64,000 nucleotides of DNA from Limimonas halophila (GTDB lineage Bacteria > Pseudomonadota > Alphaproteobacteria > Kiloniellales > Rhodovibrionaceae). Under the pieces are notes generated by a model that worked only from the letters and a program-made list of their open reading frames with translations, was not told the origin of the DNA and made no database searches. The translations under genes were made by a program, and so were the position numbers. The stretch covers positions 62,001 to 126,000 of the forward strand of contig NZ_FNCE01000005.1 of assembly GCF_900100655.1 (NCBI RefSeq), given 5' to 3'. Numbering within the stretch: the stretch's first letter is position 1; the number at the start of each line of letters is the position of its first letter. This document shows, in pieces, positions 17,501-27,060 of this stretch.

Positions 17501-18827
17501 AATCGCCCAGGACCACGGCCGCGCGCCCTTCTCCCCGCGCGAGATCGTCTCCGAGCTGGACCGCTACATCGTCGGCCAGAACGAGGCCAAGCGCGCCGTC
17601 GCCATCGCGCTGCGCAACCGCTGGCGCCGCCAGCAGCTCCCCGAGGAGCTGCGCGACGAGGTGCAGCCCAAGAACATCCTGATGATCGGCCCCACCGGCG
17701 TGGGCAAGACCGAGATCGCGCGCCGGCTCGCCAAGCTGGCCGAGGCGCCCTTCCTCAAGGTCGAGGCGACCAAGTTCACCGAGGTCGGCTACGTCGGCCG
17801 CGACGTGGAGCAGATCGTCCGCGACCTGGTCGAGATCGCGATCAACATGACGCGCGAGCGCCTGCGCAAAGAAGTCCAGGCCCACGCCGAGCTGAACGCC
17901 GAGGAACGCCTGCTGGACGCCCTCGTCGGTCAGAGTGCCGGTGGCGACACGCGCCAGAAGTTCCGCGGCATGCTGCGCAAGGGCGAGCTGGACGACCGCG
18001 AGGTCGAGGTCGACATCAGCGACAGCGGCGGCGGCCAGATGCCCATGTTCGACATGCCCGGCGGTGGCGGACAGATGGGCGCCATCAACCTCAACGACCT
18101 GATGAAGCAGATGACCGGCGGGCGCTCGCGCTCGCGCAAGCTGCGGGTCGCCGAGGCGCGCGACAAGCTGATCGAGGAGGAGGCCGACAACCTGCTCGAC
18201 CAGGAAACCCTGACGAACCAGGCCATCCGCCAGGTGGAAGACCACGGCATCGTCTTCCTCGACGAGATCGACAAGATCACCGCCGGCAACGCGCGCACCA
18301 GCGGCGACGTCTCGCGCGAGGGCGTGCAGCGCGACCTCCTGCCCATGATCGAGGGCACGCAGGTCTCCACCAAGCACGGCACGGTCAAGACGGACCACAT
18401 CCTCTTCATCGCCTCGGGCGCGTTCCACGACAACAAACCCGCCGACATGCTGCCGGAACTCCAGGGCCGTCTGCCCATCCGCGTGGAGCTGGACGCGCTC
18501 TCCCGCGACGACTTCAAGCGGATCCTGGAAGAGCCCGAGAACAGCCTGATCCGCCAGTACAAGGCGCTGATCGGCACCGAAGAGGTCACGCTGGACTTCA
18601 CGCCCGACGCCATCGACGCGCTCGCCGACCTCGCCGCCGAGATCAACGGCAGCGTCGAAAACATCGGCGCCCGGCGCCTGCACACCGTCATGGAGCGGCT
18701 GCTGGACGAGGTCTCCTACACCGCCGCCGACCGTGCCGGCGAAACCGTCCGCATCGACGCCGACTACGTCCACAATCAGGTCGCCGACCTGGCGCGCGAT
18801 ACGGACCTCTCCCGCTTCATCCTCTAA
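17490..18827 (+). CDS. hslU: ATP-dependent protease ATPase subunit HslU
   Basis: 445-residue AAA+ unfoldase that feeds HslV. N-terminal '[32 protein letters not shown]' carries the initial HslU box. Walker A is '[15 protein letters not shown]', Walker B '[12 protein letters not shown]', and '[14 protein letters not shown]' is the pore loop. The C-terminal 'DTDLSRFIL' ends in the hydrophobic tail that docks into HslV. Immediately after the TAA comes the first hairpin of a repeat element (see 18828). Confidence 0.97.
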   Translation: MSAEIAQDHGRAPFSPREIVSELDRYIVGQNEAKRAVAIALRNRWRRQQLPEELRDEVQPKNILMIGPTGVGKTEIARRLAKLAEAPFLKVEATKFTEVGYVGRDVEQIVRDLVEIAINMTRERLRKEVQAHAELNAEERLLDALVGQSAGGDTRQKFRGMLRKGELDDREVEVDISDSGGGQMPMFDMPGGGGQMGAINLNDLMKQMTGGRSRSRKLRVAEARDKLIEEEADNLLDQETLTNQAIRQVEDHGIVFLDEIDKITAGNARTSGDVSREGVQRDLLPMIEGTQVSTKHGTVKTDHILFIASGAFHDNKPADMLPELQGRLPIRVELDALSRDDFKRILEEPENSLIRQYKALIGTEEVTLDFTPDAIDALADLAAEINGSVENIGARRLHTVMERLLDEVSYTAADRAGETVRIDADYVHNQVADLARDTDLSRFIL

Positions 18828-18961
18828 CCAAAGATGATCTTTGGAAACATCAGTCACTCGACACCGGCGTCGCGCGGCAAACGTACAGGTCCCTCACGAC
18901 CAAAGATGATCTTTGGACCAAGAATGATTCTTGGAACCATCTGTCAGTCGACACCGGTGTC
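18828..18961. repeat. Hairpin-core repeat element, copy A (two units, 3' of hslU)
   Basis: Starts one base after the hslU stop. Hairpin CCAAAGATGATCTTTGG (18828-18844), core GTCACTCGACACCGGCGTC (18853-18871), linker GGTCCCTCACGAC (18888-18900), the same hairpin again (18900-18916), a variant hairpin (18918-18934) with compensatory changes, then a second core (18943-18961). A linker-like remnant recurs at 19049-19067. Stems differ in sequence but keep pairing, which indicates selection on structure. Related copies follow malyl-CoA lyase, recX and sdhB. The rest of the 18828-19134 gap holds no gene that I can support. Confidence 0.85.
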
Positions 18962-19000
18962 CGACCGCGATGAACGGGCTTCTCAAGGCCCTCGTAGGGC

Positions 19001-19152
19001 GGCTTAGCCGCGTCAGCGGCAAGCCGCCATGGGACCAGCGTGGTGGGCGAATGGGTCATTCACGACCGAGCGCAGTGTCGCCGGAAAATCCGTGGGACTC
19101 CTAGGTCGGCTTGGCCGAAGGCGCGCCTGCGGCGTCAGCGGCAGGCCGCCAT
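19001..19152. repeat. Short duplicated segment at the glycosyltransferase 3' end
   Basis: The string GCGTCAGCGGCAAGCCGCCAT near 19010-19030 recurs with one change at 19132-19152. The right copy encodes the last residues of the glycosyltransferase ('MAACR' plus stop); the left copy is an orphan 120 bp further on. It looks like a small local duplication of the gene end, partly palindromic (GGCGGCTT...AAGCCGCC). Confidence 0.5.
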
Positions 19153-20349
19153 ACCGGCTAAAACCTGATCGGCCACCACGTCGGCGTAGGCCTCGGCCGC
19201 GCGGGTGATGGTGTGCTGGGCCGCGTGGGTGCGCAGGCGCTCGGGGTCGGGCGGGGCGTCCAGCGTGGCGGTGATGGCCTCGGCCAGCGTGGCCGGATCG
19301 CGGACAGGAACCAGGCGCCCGAACGCCCCGTCGGCCAGCACCTCGCGCGGGCCACTGGGGCAGTCGGTGCTCACCACCGGGCAGCCGCACGCCAGCGCCT
19401 CCAGCACGACGCTCGGCATGCCCTCCGACACCGACGACAGCACGAACACGCGCGCCCGCGCCATCGCCGCGTAGGGGTTGTCGGTGAAGGCGCCCAGGGC
19501 CACGCGCTCGGCGACCCCCAGCTCCGCCGCCAGGGCCGCCAGCCGCCGGCGTTCCGGCCCGTCGCGGCCCAGGATCAGCAGGCGCGCGTCCCGCGTTGCC
19601 GCCACGCGCGCGAAGGCGCGCAGCAGCGTCGCCTGATCCTTCTTCGCCACATAGCGCGCCACGTTCAGGATCACCGGCGGGCCGCCGTCGCTGAGCCAGG
19701 GCTGCTCGGGCCGCGCACAGCTCCAGCGCGGCACCCGGCCGTCGTACCCTGTGAGCACGGTGTGCACGCGCTCGCCCGTCACCCCCGGCAGGCGCGCGGT
19801 GTTGTCCGCGACGCCCCGTGACACCGCGACGATCGCGTCCGCCTCACGGTACAGCCGCCGCACGAGGCGGTCGCGCGGGCGGGCGCGCACACCGCCGCAA
19901 TCCGGGTCGCCGGGGATGGCGACGACATTGCTCTGGCGCAGGACGATCCGCGTGGCGACGCCCGCCAGCCGCCGCGCCAGCAGCGCCGTCACGTTGGGCG
20001 GGATGGAACCGGCCAGCAGCACCGCCGGCCGCTCGCGGCGCAGATAGCGCACCAGCGCCGCCAGCGAGAGGTAGACGCCCATCTTCCCCAACTGCCGCGG
20101 CGGCAGCCAGCGCTCCCACACGCGGCTGATGTCGACCGCCCGCGCTTCCGCCGGCAAGCGCGCCGCCAGCCAGGCCGGCGGATCGTGGACGAGCACGTCG
20201 ACGGCGTAGCCGCGCGCCACCAGCCGGTCCACGACGGCCAGCAGCAAGCGCCCCTTGGCGAGGCGCAAGCCCACACCGTTGATCAGCACCGCGACGCGGA
20301 TGGCCGGCCGATCCGCGTCCGTTTCCGCCCGGCGCCGCCGGTCCGACAC
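19135..20349 (-). CDS. Glycosyltransferase family 4 (GT-B) protein
   Basis: 404-residue GT-B glycosyltransferase. The C-terminal nucleotide-sugar domain has 'VILNVARYVAKKDQATLLRAF' (G1 motif), 'LLILGRDGPERRRL' and the E-x7-E pair 'SEGMPSVVLEALACGCPVV'. The N-terminal domain begins 'IRVAVLINGVGLRLAKGR', a glycine-rich acceptor-side loop. It probably transfers a sugar to a cell-surface polysaccharide or lipid carrier; donor and acceptor unknown. The start is GTG 20349 with a GGAGG ribosome binding site. No other polysaccharide genes are adjacent, so it is solitary. Its last codons lie in a duplicated segment next to the repeat element. Confidence 0.87.
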   Translation of the reverse strand: MSDRRRRAETDADRPAIRVAVLINGVGLRLAKGRLLLAVVDRLVARGYAVDVLVHDPPAWLAARLPAEARAVDISRVWERWLPPRQLGKMGVYLSLAALVRYLRRERPAVLLAGSIPPNVTALLARRLAGVATRIVLRQSNVVAIPGDPDCGGVRARPRDRLVRRLYREADAIVAVSRGVADNTARLPGVTGERVHTVLTGYDGRVPRWSCARPEQPWLSDGGPPVILNVARYVAKKDQATLLRAFARVAATRDARLLILGRDGPERRRLAALAAELGVAERVALGAFTDNPYAAMARARVFVLSSVSEGMPSVVLEALACGCPVVSTDCPSGPREVLADGAFGRLVPVRDPATLAEAITATLDAPPDPERLRTHAAQHTITRAAEAYADVVADQVLAGMAACR

Positions 20350-20562
20350 GGGGCCTCCTCGCGCTGGTCACGCCAAGAGTTTGCCCGCGAAGGCCGGACC
20401 CGGCAGCCGTCCGGACGGGGAGGAGTGTCGGCGCCCGAGACCATCGTGCGTGAAATCGTGTTCGCCGATAGAGCCAGAAACCTCACGCCAGGTTCCTGTT
20501 TTCCCGTGCGAGCAGTTTCAGCGCCTTCGGCGTGGTAGCCGTGTGGCTGTCCACGCACGAGC

Positions 20563-20623
20563 AAGCAGAATCACCCCGGGACGGCCACGGCGCCGTGAGC
20601 ATACGGAAAAGGTGATTCTGCTT
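20563..20623. repeat. 13-bp perfect inverted repeat downstream of TadE-like gene
   Basis: AAGCAGAATCACC (20563-20575) and GGTGATTCTGCTT (20611-20623) are exact inverted copies around a 35-bp spacer that itself contains the palindrome CACGGCGCCGTG (20586-20597). It sits just past the 3' end of the TadE-like gene. It may act as a structured transcript end or operator; no T run follows on either strand. Otherwise the 20350-20637 gap shows no gene. Confidence 0.5.
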
Positions 20624-20637
20624 TCCGGCGATCCGCC

Positions 20638-21102
20638 CTAGCTTCCGCCCCCGGCGCCCGGCAGGCGGCGCATGACGACGCGGGTGCTGAGCTGGGCGTC
20701 GTCCGGGATGAGACCGACCGGATTGATCAGCGCTGCTTCGCTGAGCCCCGTGCTGATGCGGACGGTGACACGCCCGTCGGGGGCCACCTCGGTGTCCACG
20801 CTGAACTGCGTGTGGCCCCAGCTTTGCAGGCTGTTTTGGGCGATGGTGCCGGCGTTCCCCGGCGCCTCGCCCTGGACCGCCACGGCGCGGGCGGCTCGAC
20901 GCGCGGCGTCCGTCATGGTGTTGTAGACGGAAAAGGCGAGGCCGAACTGCACGATGCCGAACATGATCACCATCAGCGGCGTGATCAGCAAGGCGAACTC
21001 AGCCGCCGCCGTGCCGCGCTCCTCGCGCCCCAGGCCGCGTAGCACGCGGCCGGGGCGGACGGCCCGCCGGAACCAGCTGGTATGGCGATCCTGCCAGCGC
21101 AT
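20638..21102 (-). CDS. TadE/TadG-family pilus assembly protein
   Basis: 154-residue single-pass pseudopilin-like protein. After a basic N-terminus comes 'EERGTAAAEFALLITPLMVIMFGIVQFGLAF', the TadE processing site with Glu at position +5 of a long hydrophobic helix. The C-terminal domain (about 80 residues) is periplasmic and has no known motif. In tight-adherence systems TadE-type minor pilins join the Flp machinery, but no tad ATPase or secretin is nearby, so this is an orphan. A CtrA-type box lies about 50 bp upstream, fitting the known CtrA control of Flp/Tad pili in this class. Confidence 0.85.
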   Translation of the reverse strand: MRWQDRHTSWFRRAVRPGRVLRGLGREERGTAAAEFALLITPLMVIMFGIVQFGLAFSVYNTMTDAARRAARAVAVQGEAPGNAGTIAQNSLQSWGHTQFSVDTEVAPDGRVTVRISTGLSEAALINPVGLIPDDAQLSTRVVMRRLPGAGGGS

Positions 21103-21151
21103 GTGCGCACACGGCCTCCTGCTCAGTGGGCACAGCCTGGCACGGCAAAAG

Positions 21152-21166
21152 TTAACAGCGCGTTAA
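21152..21166 (-). promoter_or_regulatory. CtrA-type box TTAA-N7-TTAA upstream of TadE-like gene
   Basis: TTAA at 21152-21155 and TTAA at 21163-21166 separated by exactly seven bases, each inside a GTTAAC half-site. It lies 50 bp upstream of the TadE-like start, a plausible promoter position. Pilus genes are established CtrA targets in Caulobacter, which supports the reading. Binding is inferred. Confidence 0.55.
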
Positions 21167-21353
21167 CCTTTTCATCCGGATCAAGTCGAATTGCGGTCGT
21201 TTGTGGCACGCGCATGACATTCGCGTGCGCTCGGCGGCAGATACGTCCGTATCCACGGGGGTCGCGCGCGATGTTGCAAGAAAAGGATTCAAATCGCGCA
21301 AGCTATTCCGCCAAATTCGATGCGACTCAACGCGGTTTTCGCTGCGTGCGGCT

Positions 21354-22151
21354 TCACTCCGCGTCGGGTGTTGCCACTTGTTGCGGCGCGTCCGCCTCTG
21401 TAAGCCCGTGCTTCTCCTTGATCTCCACGTAGGTCCCCTCTTTCCGCATCGCGGCCAGCGCCTCGTTGAACGCCGTGACGATCGCCTGCGTGCCCGCCAC
21501 GGCGCGGCTGACACCCACGTGCAGCGGGCGTTCGCTGAGCGCGCGCTCGCTCAGGGCGAAGTCCATGCCCTCGAAGCGCTTGGCGCTCTCGCCGATCAGG
21601 TAGCGCGCGGTCAGCTCGTCACCCACGGCCAGATCCGCCTCGCCGTTGGCCACTTGGAACAGCCCGGCGACCAGATTGGGGTTCTCCAGGCGCGTGAAGG
21701 CGTCGGATTCCAGGAACGCTTCGGCGTAGTGGTATTCCTCCGCCACGGCGACCGTCTTGCCTTTCAGGCTGTCGAGGCCGGTGTAGGTGAAGGGCGACTC
21801 CGCCGGCGCGATGAAGACGATGCGGTTCTCGGCGACGGGGTCGGTGAAGGCGAGCTTCTCCGCGCGGGCTTCGGTGTGCCAGACCGAGGAGAGCACGTCG
21901 TGTTCCCCGGCCATGACGCTGGCCTTGGCTTCCGGCCACGGCATCATCTCCACCCGGGCGTCGTAGCCGGCGCGCTTGAGCGCGACCGTGATGACCTCGT
22001 TGGCGAAGCCGTTCGCCGGCAGGCCCTCGTCGGAGAAGGGCGGCCAGCCCGTCAGCGCCGCCACGGTCAGCTCCCGCTGGGCGTGCGCGGCGCCCGGGAC
22101 CAGCAGCAGGGCAGCGAGCGCCCAGATCGCGATGCGTTTGAAGCCGATCAC
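21354..22151 (-). CDS. Periplasmic solute-binding protein, family 3
   Basis: 265-residue exported protein. The signal peptide 'MIGFKRIAIWALAALLLVPGAAHAQ' is cleaved after about residue 24. The mature part begins 'LTVAALTGWPPFSDEG' and has 'ANGFANEVITVALKRAGYD' and 'DVLSSVWHTEARAEKLAFTDP', the amino-acid-type SBP_bac_3 pattern. The start is GTG 22151 with GGAGGA eight bases upstream. No permease or ATPase is adjacent; it may be an orphan receptor or work with a transporter elsewhere. Ligand unknown. Confidence 0.88.
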   Translation of the reverse strand: MIGFKRIAIWALAALLLVPGAAHAQRELTVAALTGWPPFSDEGLPANGFANEVITVALKRAGYDARVEMMPWPEAKASVMAGEHDVLSSVWHTEARAEKLAFTDPVAENRIVFIAPAESPFTYTGLDSLKGKTVAVAEEYHYAEAFLESDAFTRLENPNLVAGLFQVANGEADLAVGDELTARYLIGESAKRFEGMDFALSERALSERPLHVGVSRAVAGTQAIVTAFNEALAAMRKEGTYVEIKEKHGLTEADAPQQVATPDAE

Positions 22152-22273
22152 GGTTGCGTCCTCCGATCCGGCGCCGGTCCCGAGGCGGGACCGCGCAACG
22201 GACCGGCAGGATCGCACGCGCGCCGGAGCGCGTCCGCTGTCCGAACGGGCGAAGGCGGTGGGGGAAACGCAGG

Positions 22274-24196
22274 TCAGCGCCGCCAAACGGACGAGCCGCT
22301 TCGGGCGGTCCGGTCCCGTTGCTGGCCGCCGCGCGCGCTGGTGCTGACGGGCTGCTCGTCGAAGAGGTCGGCGAGGCTGTCCATCATCGTGCCGCCGAGC
22401 TGTTCGGCGTCGTGGATCGTCACCGCGCGCCGGTAGTAGCGCGTGACGTCGTGGCCGATGCCGATGGCCGTCAGCTCCACGGGCGAGCGCCGCTCGATCC
22501 AGTCGATGACCTGGCGCAGGTGACGCTCCAGATAGGTGCCGGGGTTCACCGAGAGCGTGGAGTCGTCCACCGGCGCGCCGTCGGAGATGACCATGAGGAT
22601 GCGGCGCTGCTCGGGCCGCGCGATCAGGCGCTGGTGGGCCCACATCAGCGCTTCGCCGTCGATGTTCTCCTTGAGCACGCCCTCGCGCAGCATCAGGCCC
22701 AGCTTGCGCCGGGCGCGGCGCCAGGGGGTCTCGGCGCTCTTGTAGACGATGTGGCGCAGGTCGTTCAGGCGGCCGGGATGCGCCGGCTTGCCGTTCGCGA
22801 TCCAGCGCTCGCGCGACTGACCGCCCTTCCACATGCGCGTGGTGAAGCCCAGCACCTCCACCTTCACGCCGCAGCGCTCCAGCGTGCGCGCCAGGATGTC
22901 GGCGCTCATCGCCGCCACGGTGATGGGCCGCCCGCGCATCGAGCCGGAGTTGTCCAGCAGCAGCGTGACCACGGTGTCGCGGAATTCGCTCTCCGTCTCC
23001 TGCTTGTAGGAAAGCGGCTGGTCCGGGTTGGCGATCACGCGGGCCAGGCGCGCGGTGTCCAGATAGCCCTCTTCCAGGTTGAACTGCCACGCGCGCGTCT
23101 GCCGCGCCATCAGGCGGCGCTGCAGGCGGTTGGCGAGGCGCGAGACGACCGCCTGGAGGTGGGTGAGCTGCTGGTCCAGCACGCGGCGCAGGCGCGTCAA
23201 CTCGTCCGGGTCGCACAGATCGGCGGCGTCCACGGTCTCGTCGAACGCCGTGGTGTAGGCCTGATAGGGCGGCTGTTCCGCCTGATTGTGGTCGCGGTCG
23301 GGGCGCGGCTCCGTGCCGGGGCGGCCGGGCTGCTCCGAGCTCGCGCCGGCGACCGTCTGGCTCTGGGACTCCGTCTGCGACTCCTCGGCGGCGGCGCTGG
23401 CGTGCTGCTGCTCGCCCGACTCGCTTTCCTCGCCGCCGTGGTCCTGGCCGTGCTGCTGCCCGGCGGAGCCCGTGGTGTCCTCGTTCTCGTCGTCCTGGCC
23501 GCCCTCTTCGGCTTCGGCCTCTTCCTGCTGCTCCTCCTCGGGGGTCTCCTCCTCGGGCGCTTCCAGGTCCAGGTGGCGCAGCAGGCGGTGGGCGGTGTGG
23601 GCGTAGCCGGCCTGATCCTCGCGCTGGCCGGCCATCTCCTCCAGGTCGCGCAGCACGTCGGCGTCCAGCGTGGGGCGCCAGGCGTCCAGCATGGCCTTGG
23701 CGGCCGGCGGCGGCGTCTGGCCGGTCATGCGCTCGCGCGCCAGCACGCGCAGCACTTCGGAAAGCGGCACATCCTCGCGGTGCTGGATGTGCGTGTAGCC
23801 GCGCGCCCGGTAGCGTTCGTCCAGCGCGGCGTCGAGGTTGGCGGACACCCCGGCGAAGGTGCTGCCCAGCGACTCGCAGCGCGCCTGCTCCACGGCGTCG
23901 AAGACCTCGCGCGCCGCCTGGGTCGTGGGGCGGTTGGCGCTGTGGACCCGTTGGTCGTGGTAGCGCATGCGCACGGCACAGGCGTCGGCCTCGCCGCGCA
24001 GTCGGGCGGCTTCCTCGCTGGACATCTCGCGGCCCGGCTCGGGCAGCTGGACGTCCGTGCCCGCCTGCGAGCCGGTCTGATGGTTGGTGTGGAAGCTCGC
24101 GGTCACGTCCGACCGCCGCGCCAGCGCGCGCAGCGTGGCGCCGGTCGCCTGCTTGAAGCGCTCGCTGCTGCTTTCGCCGCCGGTGTTCCGGCTCAT
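22274..24196 (-). CDS. cobT: Aerobic cobaltochelatase subunit CobT
   Basis: 640-residue subunit of the ATP-dependent CobNST cobalt chelatase of aerobic cobalamin synthesis. The N-terminal half is all-helical ('[21 protein letters not shown]'), the middle (about 215-300) is a highly acidic, low-complexity linker rich in Glu, Gln and Ser, and the C-terminus is a VWA domain with MIDAS '[16 protein letters not shown]' and '[18 protein letters not shown]'. Layout and length are standard for CobT. It starts 10 bp after cobS; the large CobN subunit is not in the window. Confidence 0.95.
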   Translation of the reverse strand: MSRNTGGESSSERFKQATGATLRALARRSDVTASFHTNHQTGSQAGTDVQLPEPGREMSSEEAARLRGEADACAVRMRYHDQRVHSANRPTTQAAREVFDAVEQARCESLGSTFAGVSANLDAALDERYRARGYTHIQHREDVPLSEVLRVLARERMTGQTPPPAAKAMLDAWRPTLDADVLRDLEEMAGQREDQAGYAHTAHRLLRHLDLEAPEEETPEEEQQEEAEAEEGGQDDENEDTTGSAGQQHGQDHGGEESESGEQQHASAAAEESQTESQSQTVAGASSEQPGRPGTEPRPDRDHNQAEQPPYQAYTTAFDETVDAADLCDPDELTRLRRVLDQQLTHLQAVVSRLANRLQRRLMARQTRAWQFNLEEGYLDTARLARVIANPDQPLSYKQETESEFRDTVVTLLLDNSGSMRGRPITVAAMSADILARTLERCGVKVEVLGFTTRMWKGGQSRERWIANGKPAHPGRLNDLRHIVYKSAETPWRRARRKLGLMLREGVLKENIDGEALMWAHQRLIARPEQRRILMVISDGAPVDDSTLSVNPGTYLERHLRQVIDWIERRSPVELTAIGIGHDVTRYYRRAVTIHDAEQLGGTMMDSLADLFDEQPVSTSARGGQQRDRTARSGSSVWRR

Positions 24197-24205
24197 GCGC
24201 CCTGC

Positions 24206-25201
24206 CTAAACGATCGTCGCGTTCACGCCCGTCTCCGGCAGCTCGGTGCCGAAGCAGCGCTGGTAGTACTCGGCCACGATGGGCCGCTCCAGCTCGTCGC
24301 ACTTGTTGAGGAAGCTGACGCGGAAGGCGAAGCCGGGGTCGTTGAAGATCGCCGCGTTCTCCGCCCAGGTCATAACCGTGCGCGGGCTCATCACGGTGGA
24401 GATGTCGCCGTTCATGAAGCCGGCGCGCGTCAGGTCGGCGCAGTTCACCATGGCCTGGATGGTGTTGCGGCCCTGCTCGCTGTCGTACTGCGGCAGCTTT
24501 TGCAGCAGGATCGCCTTCTCCTCCTCGCTGGGGAGGTAGTTGAGCGTGGCCACGATGTTCCAGCGGTCCATCTGGCCCTGGTTGATCTGCTGCGTGCCGT
24601 GGTAGAGGCCCGTCGTGTCGCCCAGGCCCACGGTGTTCGCCGTGGCGAAGAGGCGGAAGGCCGGGTGGGGGTGGATCACCCGGTTCTGGTCCAAGAGCGT
24701 CAGCTTGCCCTCGACCTCCAGCACGCGCTGGATGACGAACATCACGTCCGGGCGGCCGGCGTCGTACTCGTCGAACACCAGCGCCGTGGGGTTTTGCAGC
24801 GCCCACGGCAGCAGGCCCTCGCGGAACTCCGTCACCTGCTTGCCGTCGCGCAGGACGATGGCGTCCTTGCCCACCAAGTCGATGCGCGAGATGTGGCTGT
24901 CCAGGTTGATGCGGATGCACGGCCAGTTCAGCCGCGCCGCCACCTGCTCGATGTGGGTGGACTTGCCGGTGCCGTGGTAGCCCTGGATCAGGACGCGGCG
25001 GTTGTAGGCATAGCCCGCCAGGATCGCCAGCGTGGTGTCGTGGTCGAAGCGGTAGGTCTCGTCCAGCTCGGGAACGTGCTCGTCGCCCTGGCTGAACGCG
25101 GGAACCTCCATGTCGCTGTCGATGCCGAAGGTCTGGCGCACCGACACCTTGATGTCGGGCTGCTGGCTGACACCCGGCGCCGTTGCCGTCTCTGCTGCCA
25201 T
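24206..25201 (-). CDS. cobS: Aerobic cobaltochelatase subunit CobS
   Basis: 331-residue AAA+ ATPase of the cobaltochelatase. Walker A '[19 protein letters not shown]', Walker B '[17 protein letters not shown]', sensor-like '[14 protein letters not shown]'. The N-terminal '[21 protein letters not shown]' is diagnostic for CobS. ATG 25201 follows a GGAAAGGA ribosome binding site; an ATG seven codons earlier is possible. Order J-domain gene, cobS, cobT is conserved in alphaproteobacteria. Confidence 0.96.
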   Translation of the reverse strand: MAAETATAPGVSQQPDIKVSVRQTFGIDSDMEVPAFSQGDEHVPELDETYRFDHDTTLAILAGYAYNRRVLIQGYHGTGKSTHIEQVAARLNWPCIRINLDSHISRIDLVGKDAIVLRDGKQVTEFREGLLPWALQNPTALVFDEYDAGRPDVMFVIQRVLEVEGKLTLLDQNRVIHPHPAFRLFATANTVGLGDTTGLYHGTQQINQGQMDRWNIVATLNYLPSEEEKAILLQKLPQYDSEQGRNTIQAMVNCADLTRAGFMNGDISTVMSPRTVMTWAENAAIFNDPGFAFRVSFLNKCDELERPIVAEYYQRCFGTELPETGVNATIV

Positions 25202-25318
25202 CGTCGTCCTTTCCGTTGCCATCCCGCGCACCGCGGGCGGGCGCGCTCGCTCTCCGATGTAGGTGGCCGACCGGCGTTTGCGTACCCCCGAGAGCCGGCA
25301 ACGAGATCCGCGGACGGG

Positions 25319-25945
25319 TCACCGCCCCCAGGCGGTGCGCAGCGTGGCGTAGGCCTGGTTCACGGCCTTCAGCTTGTCCTGCTGCGCCTCGTCGCGGTTG
25401 CCCGTGGCGTCGGGGTGCAAGCGCTTCACCAGCGCCTTGTAGCGCGCCTTGATGTCGGCGAAGGTCACGGGGCGCTGCAGGTCCAGCTCCGCCAGCGCCT
25501 CGTCCTCGGGCGTGCGGGCGCGCCGCTTCGAGCCGGTGCCGCTACCGCGCTCTTCCTGCCAGTGGGCGCGCGCGCCGTCCTCGTCCCCGCGTTCCTCGTG
25601 GAAGAAGCCGAAGTCGTCGCGGAAGCCGCGTGTGCCGTAGCGGGGACCGCCGCGGCCCAGGCTGGCGAAGGGCCAGGTGGGGCGGCTGCCCGTGCAGTCG
25701 CGCTCGCGTTCGCGCTCGATCTCCTCTTCGCTCATGCCGGCGAAGTAGTTCCACGAGCGGTTGTAGGCGCGCACGTGGTCCAGGCAGAACCAGTAGTACT
25801 CGTTCAGCCGCTCGCGCGAGCGCGGGGCGCGGTATTCGCCCACGCCCTCGCAGCCCGGCTGGTCGCACGCACGCGGCTCGCTCCGGGCGTAGGCCCGGCT
25901 GTCGCGGAACGGGCGGGAAAGGGCTTCGGCGGCGGCTTTCTTCAT
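25319..25945 (-). CDS. J-domain (DnaJ-like) protein
   Basis: 208-residue protein with a C-terminal J domain: 'DLQRPVTFADIKARYKALVKRLHPDATGN' contains the HPD tripeptide needed to stimulate Hsp70. The N-terminal 100 residues have a conserved 'CDQPGCEGVGEYRAPRSR' and 'YYWFCLDHVRAYNRSWNYF' with paired Cys and a His, possibly zinc binding, as in the short DnaJ-like proteins found beside cobS. Probably a DnaK co-chaperone with a specific client; whether it serves the cobaltochelatase is unknown. It starts 59 bp from the EamA gene stop. Confidence 0.9.
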   Translation of the reverse strand: MKKAAAEALSRPFRDSRAYARSEPRACDQPGCEGVGEYRAPRSRERLNEYYWFCLDHVRAYNRSWNYFAGMSEEEIERERERDCTGSRPTWPFASLGRGGPRYGTRGFRDDFGFFHEERGDEDGARAHWQEERGSGTGSKRRARTPEDEALAELDLQRPVTFADIKARYKALVKRLHPDATGNRDEAQQDKLKAVNQAYATLRTAWGR

Positions 25946-26004
25946 GGTGCCGAAAGTATGGGTGGCGCCGCGCGGTGAGACAAGGAAGCGCGGCCCGCCG
26001 GCGG

Positions 26005-26922
26005 TCAGTCGCTGCGCAGGTCCGCCAGGTTGACCAGCGCCATTCCGGCGACGATGAGCACCAGCCCGCTCACGCGCGTCAGCGTCAGCGTCTCGCCCAG
26101 TGTCACCGCTGCCAGCAGCATCCCCAGCACCGGTACCCCCAGGAAGCCCAGCGAGGTGGAGATCGCGGGCAGGGCGCGCGTCACCGTCACCGCCCCCCAG
26201 AAGCAGAAGGCCGTGGCCAGCGGGGCGTTGTAGGCGATCACGGCCAGGAACTCGGGCGCCCAGGTGATGCTCCCGGTGCCCTCGAAGGTGAGCGCCAGCG
26301 CGGTCAGGATCGGCGCGGCCACGCACATCTGCCAGGGCGCCAGCTGGAGCGGCGAGGAATCCCAGCTGTGCGCGCGCACGTGCAGGATCGCCACCGCCCA
26401 GCAGAACGCGGCCAGCATCAGCAGGCCGTTGCCGCGCACCACCGCCGGGTCGTCCCAGGCGAAGCCCAGCGGGTTGAACATCGCCGCCACCCCGGCGAGG
26501 CCGAGCCCCAGCCCGATCCCTTTCCAGGCGCCGATGCGCTCGCCCAGCACGGCGACGGCCACGGGCGTCACCCACAGCGGGGTGGTGTAGGCCAGGATGG
26601 CCGAGCGCCCCGCATCCACGGTCTGCAGGCCGAACATGACGCAGGCCAGGAAGCCCGCCATCTGGAACAGCCCGACCGACAGCAGCACCGGCAGGTCGCG
26701 GCGCGTCGGCACCGCCAGCCGCCCCGTCGCCGCCAGCACGCCGAACAGCGCCGCCGCGCCCAGCAGCATGCGCAGCGCCGTGAAGGTGAAGGGCTCCACA
26801 TAGGCCAGGCCGACCTTCATGACAGGCCAGTTCGCGCCCCAGATCAGCACGACGGCGGCGAGCAACAGGTAGGCGGCTCGGCGCGAGAATGCGCCCGTGG
26901 CGGTGGCGGTTTGGGTGCTCAT
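26005..26922 (-). CDS. EamA/DMT family transporter
   Basis: 305-residue inner-membrane protein with about ten hydrophobic helices in two homologous EamA halves ('LLLAAVVLIWGANWPVMKVGL' at the start; 'YNAPLATAFCFWGAVTVTRALPAI' and 'GFLGVPVLGMLLAAVTLGETL' in the second half). Likely a metabolite exporter; substrate not deducible. ATG 26922 is chosen since the preceding 21 residues are Arg/Thr-rich without similarity. Divergent from bolA across about 140 bp. Confidence 0.9.
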   Translation of the reverse strand: MSTQTATATGAFSRRAAYLLLAAVVLIWGANWPVMKVGLAYVEPFTFTALRMLLGAAALFGVLAATGRLAVPTRRDLPVLLSVGLFQMAGFLACVMFGLQTVDAGRSAILAYTTPLWVTPVAVAVLGERIGAWKGIGLGLGLAGVAAMFNPLGFAWDDPAVVRGNGLLMLAAFCWAVAILHVRAHSWDSSPLQLAPWQMCVAAPILTALALTFEGTGSITWAPEFLAVIAYNAPLATAFCFWGAVTVTRALPAISTSLGFLGVPVLGMLLAAVTLGETLTLTRVSGLVLIVAGMALVNLADLRSD

Positions 26923-27060
26923 GCGGCGGGTCGCGTGGGTTCTGCGCGGTTGGGTCCGGGGCCTGCGGGTCGGCCGCGCTTGCATGCGGCGGCGCGGGAA
27001 GGCTATCAGCGGCGTTCAGGGCCACAACCCTGCCGGCTATCGGAATTCCGCGAGGCAGCC

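Noticed and set aside
18850-19059. Short minus-strand ORF inside repeat copy A
   Set aside because: Its peptide (WFQESFLVQRSSLVVRD) recurs almost unchanged from copy C, because both are translations of the repeat itself; no ribosome binding site or other support.
21270-21350. Possible tRNA (GGATTCAAATC string near 21286)
   Set aside because: No acceptor stem pairing or anticodon arm could be built around it.
22154-25978. Plus-strand ORF of 1274 codons opposite cobT/cobS and the J-domain gene
   Set aside because: Composition is the His/Arg/Val-rich shadow typical of antisense frames in GC-rich DNA, and the minus-strand genes are unambiguous.
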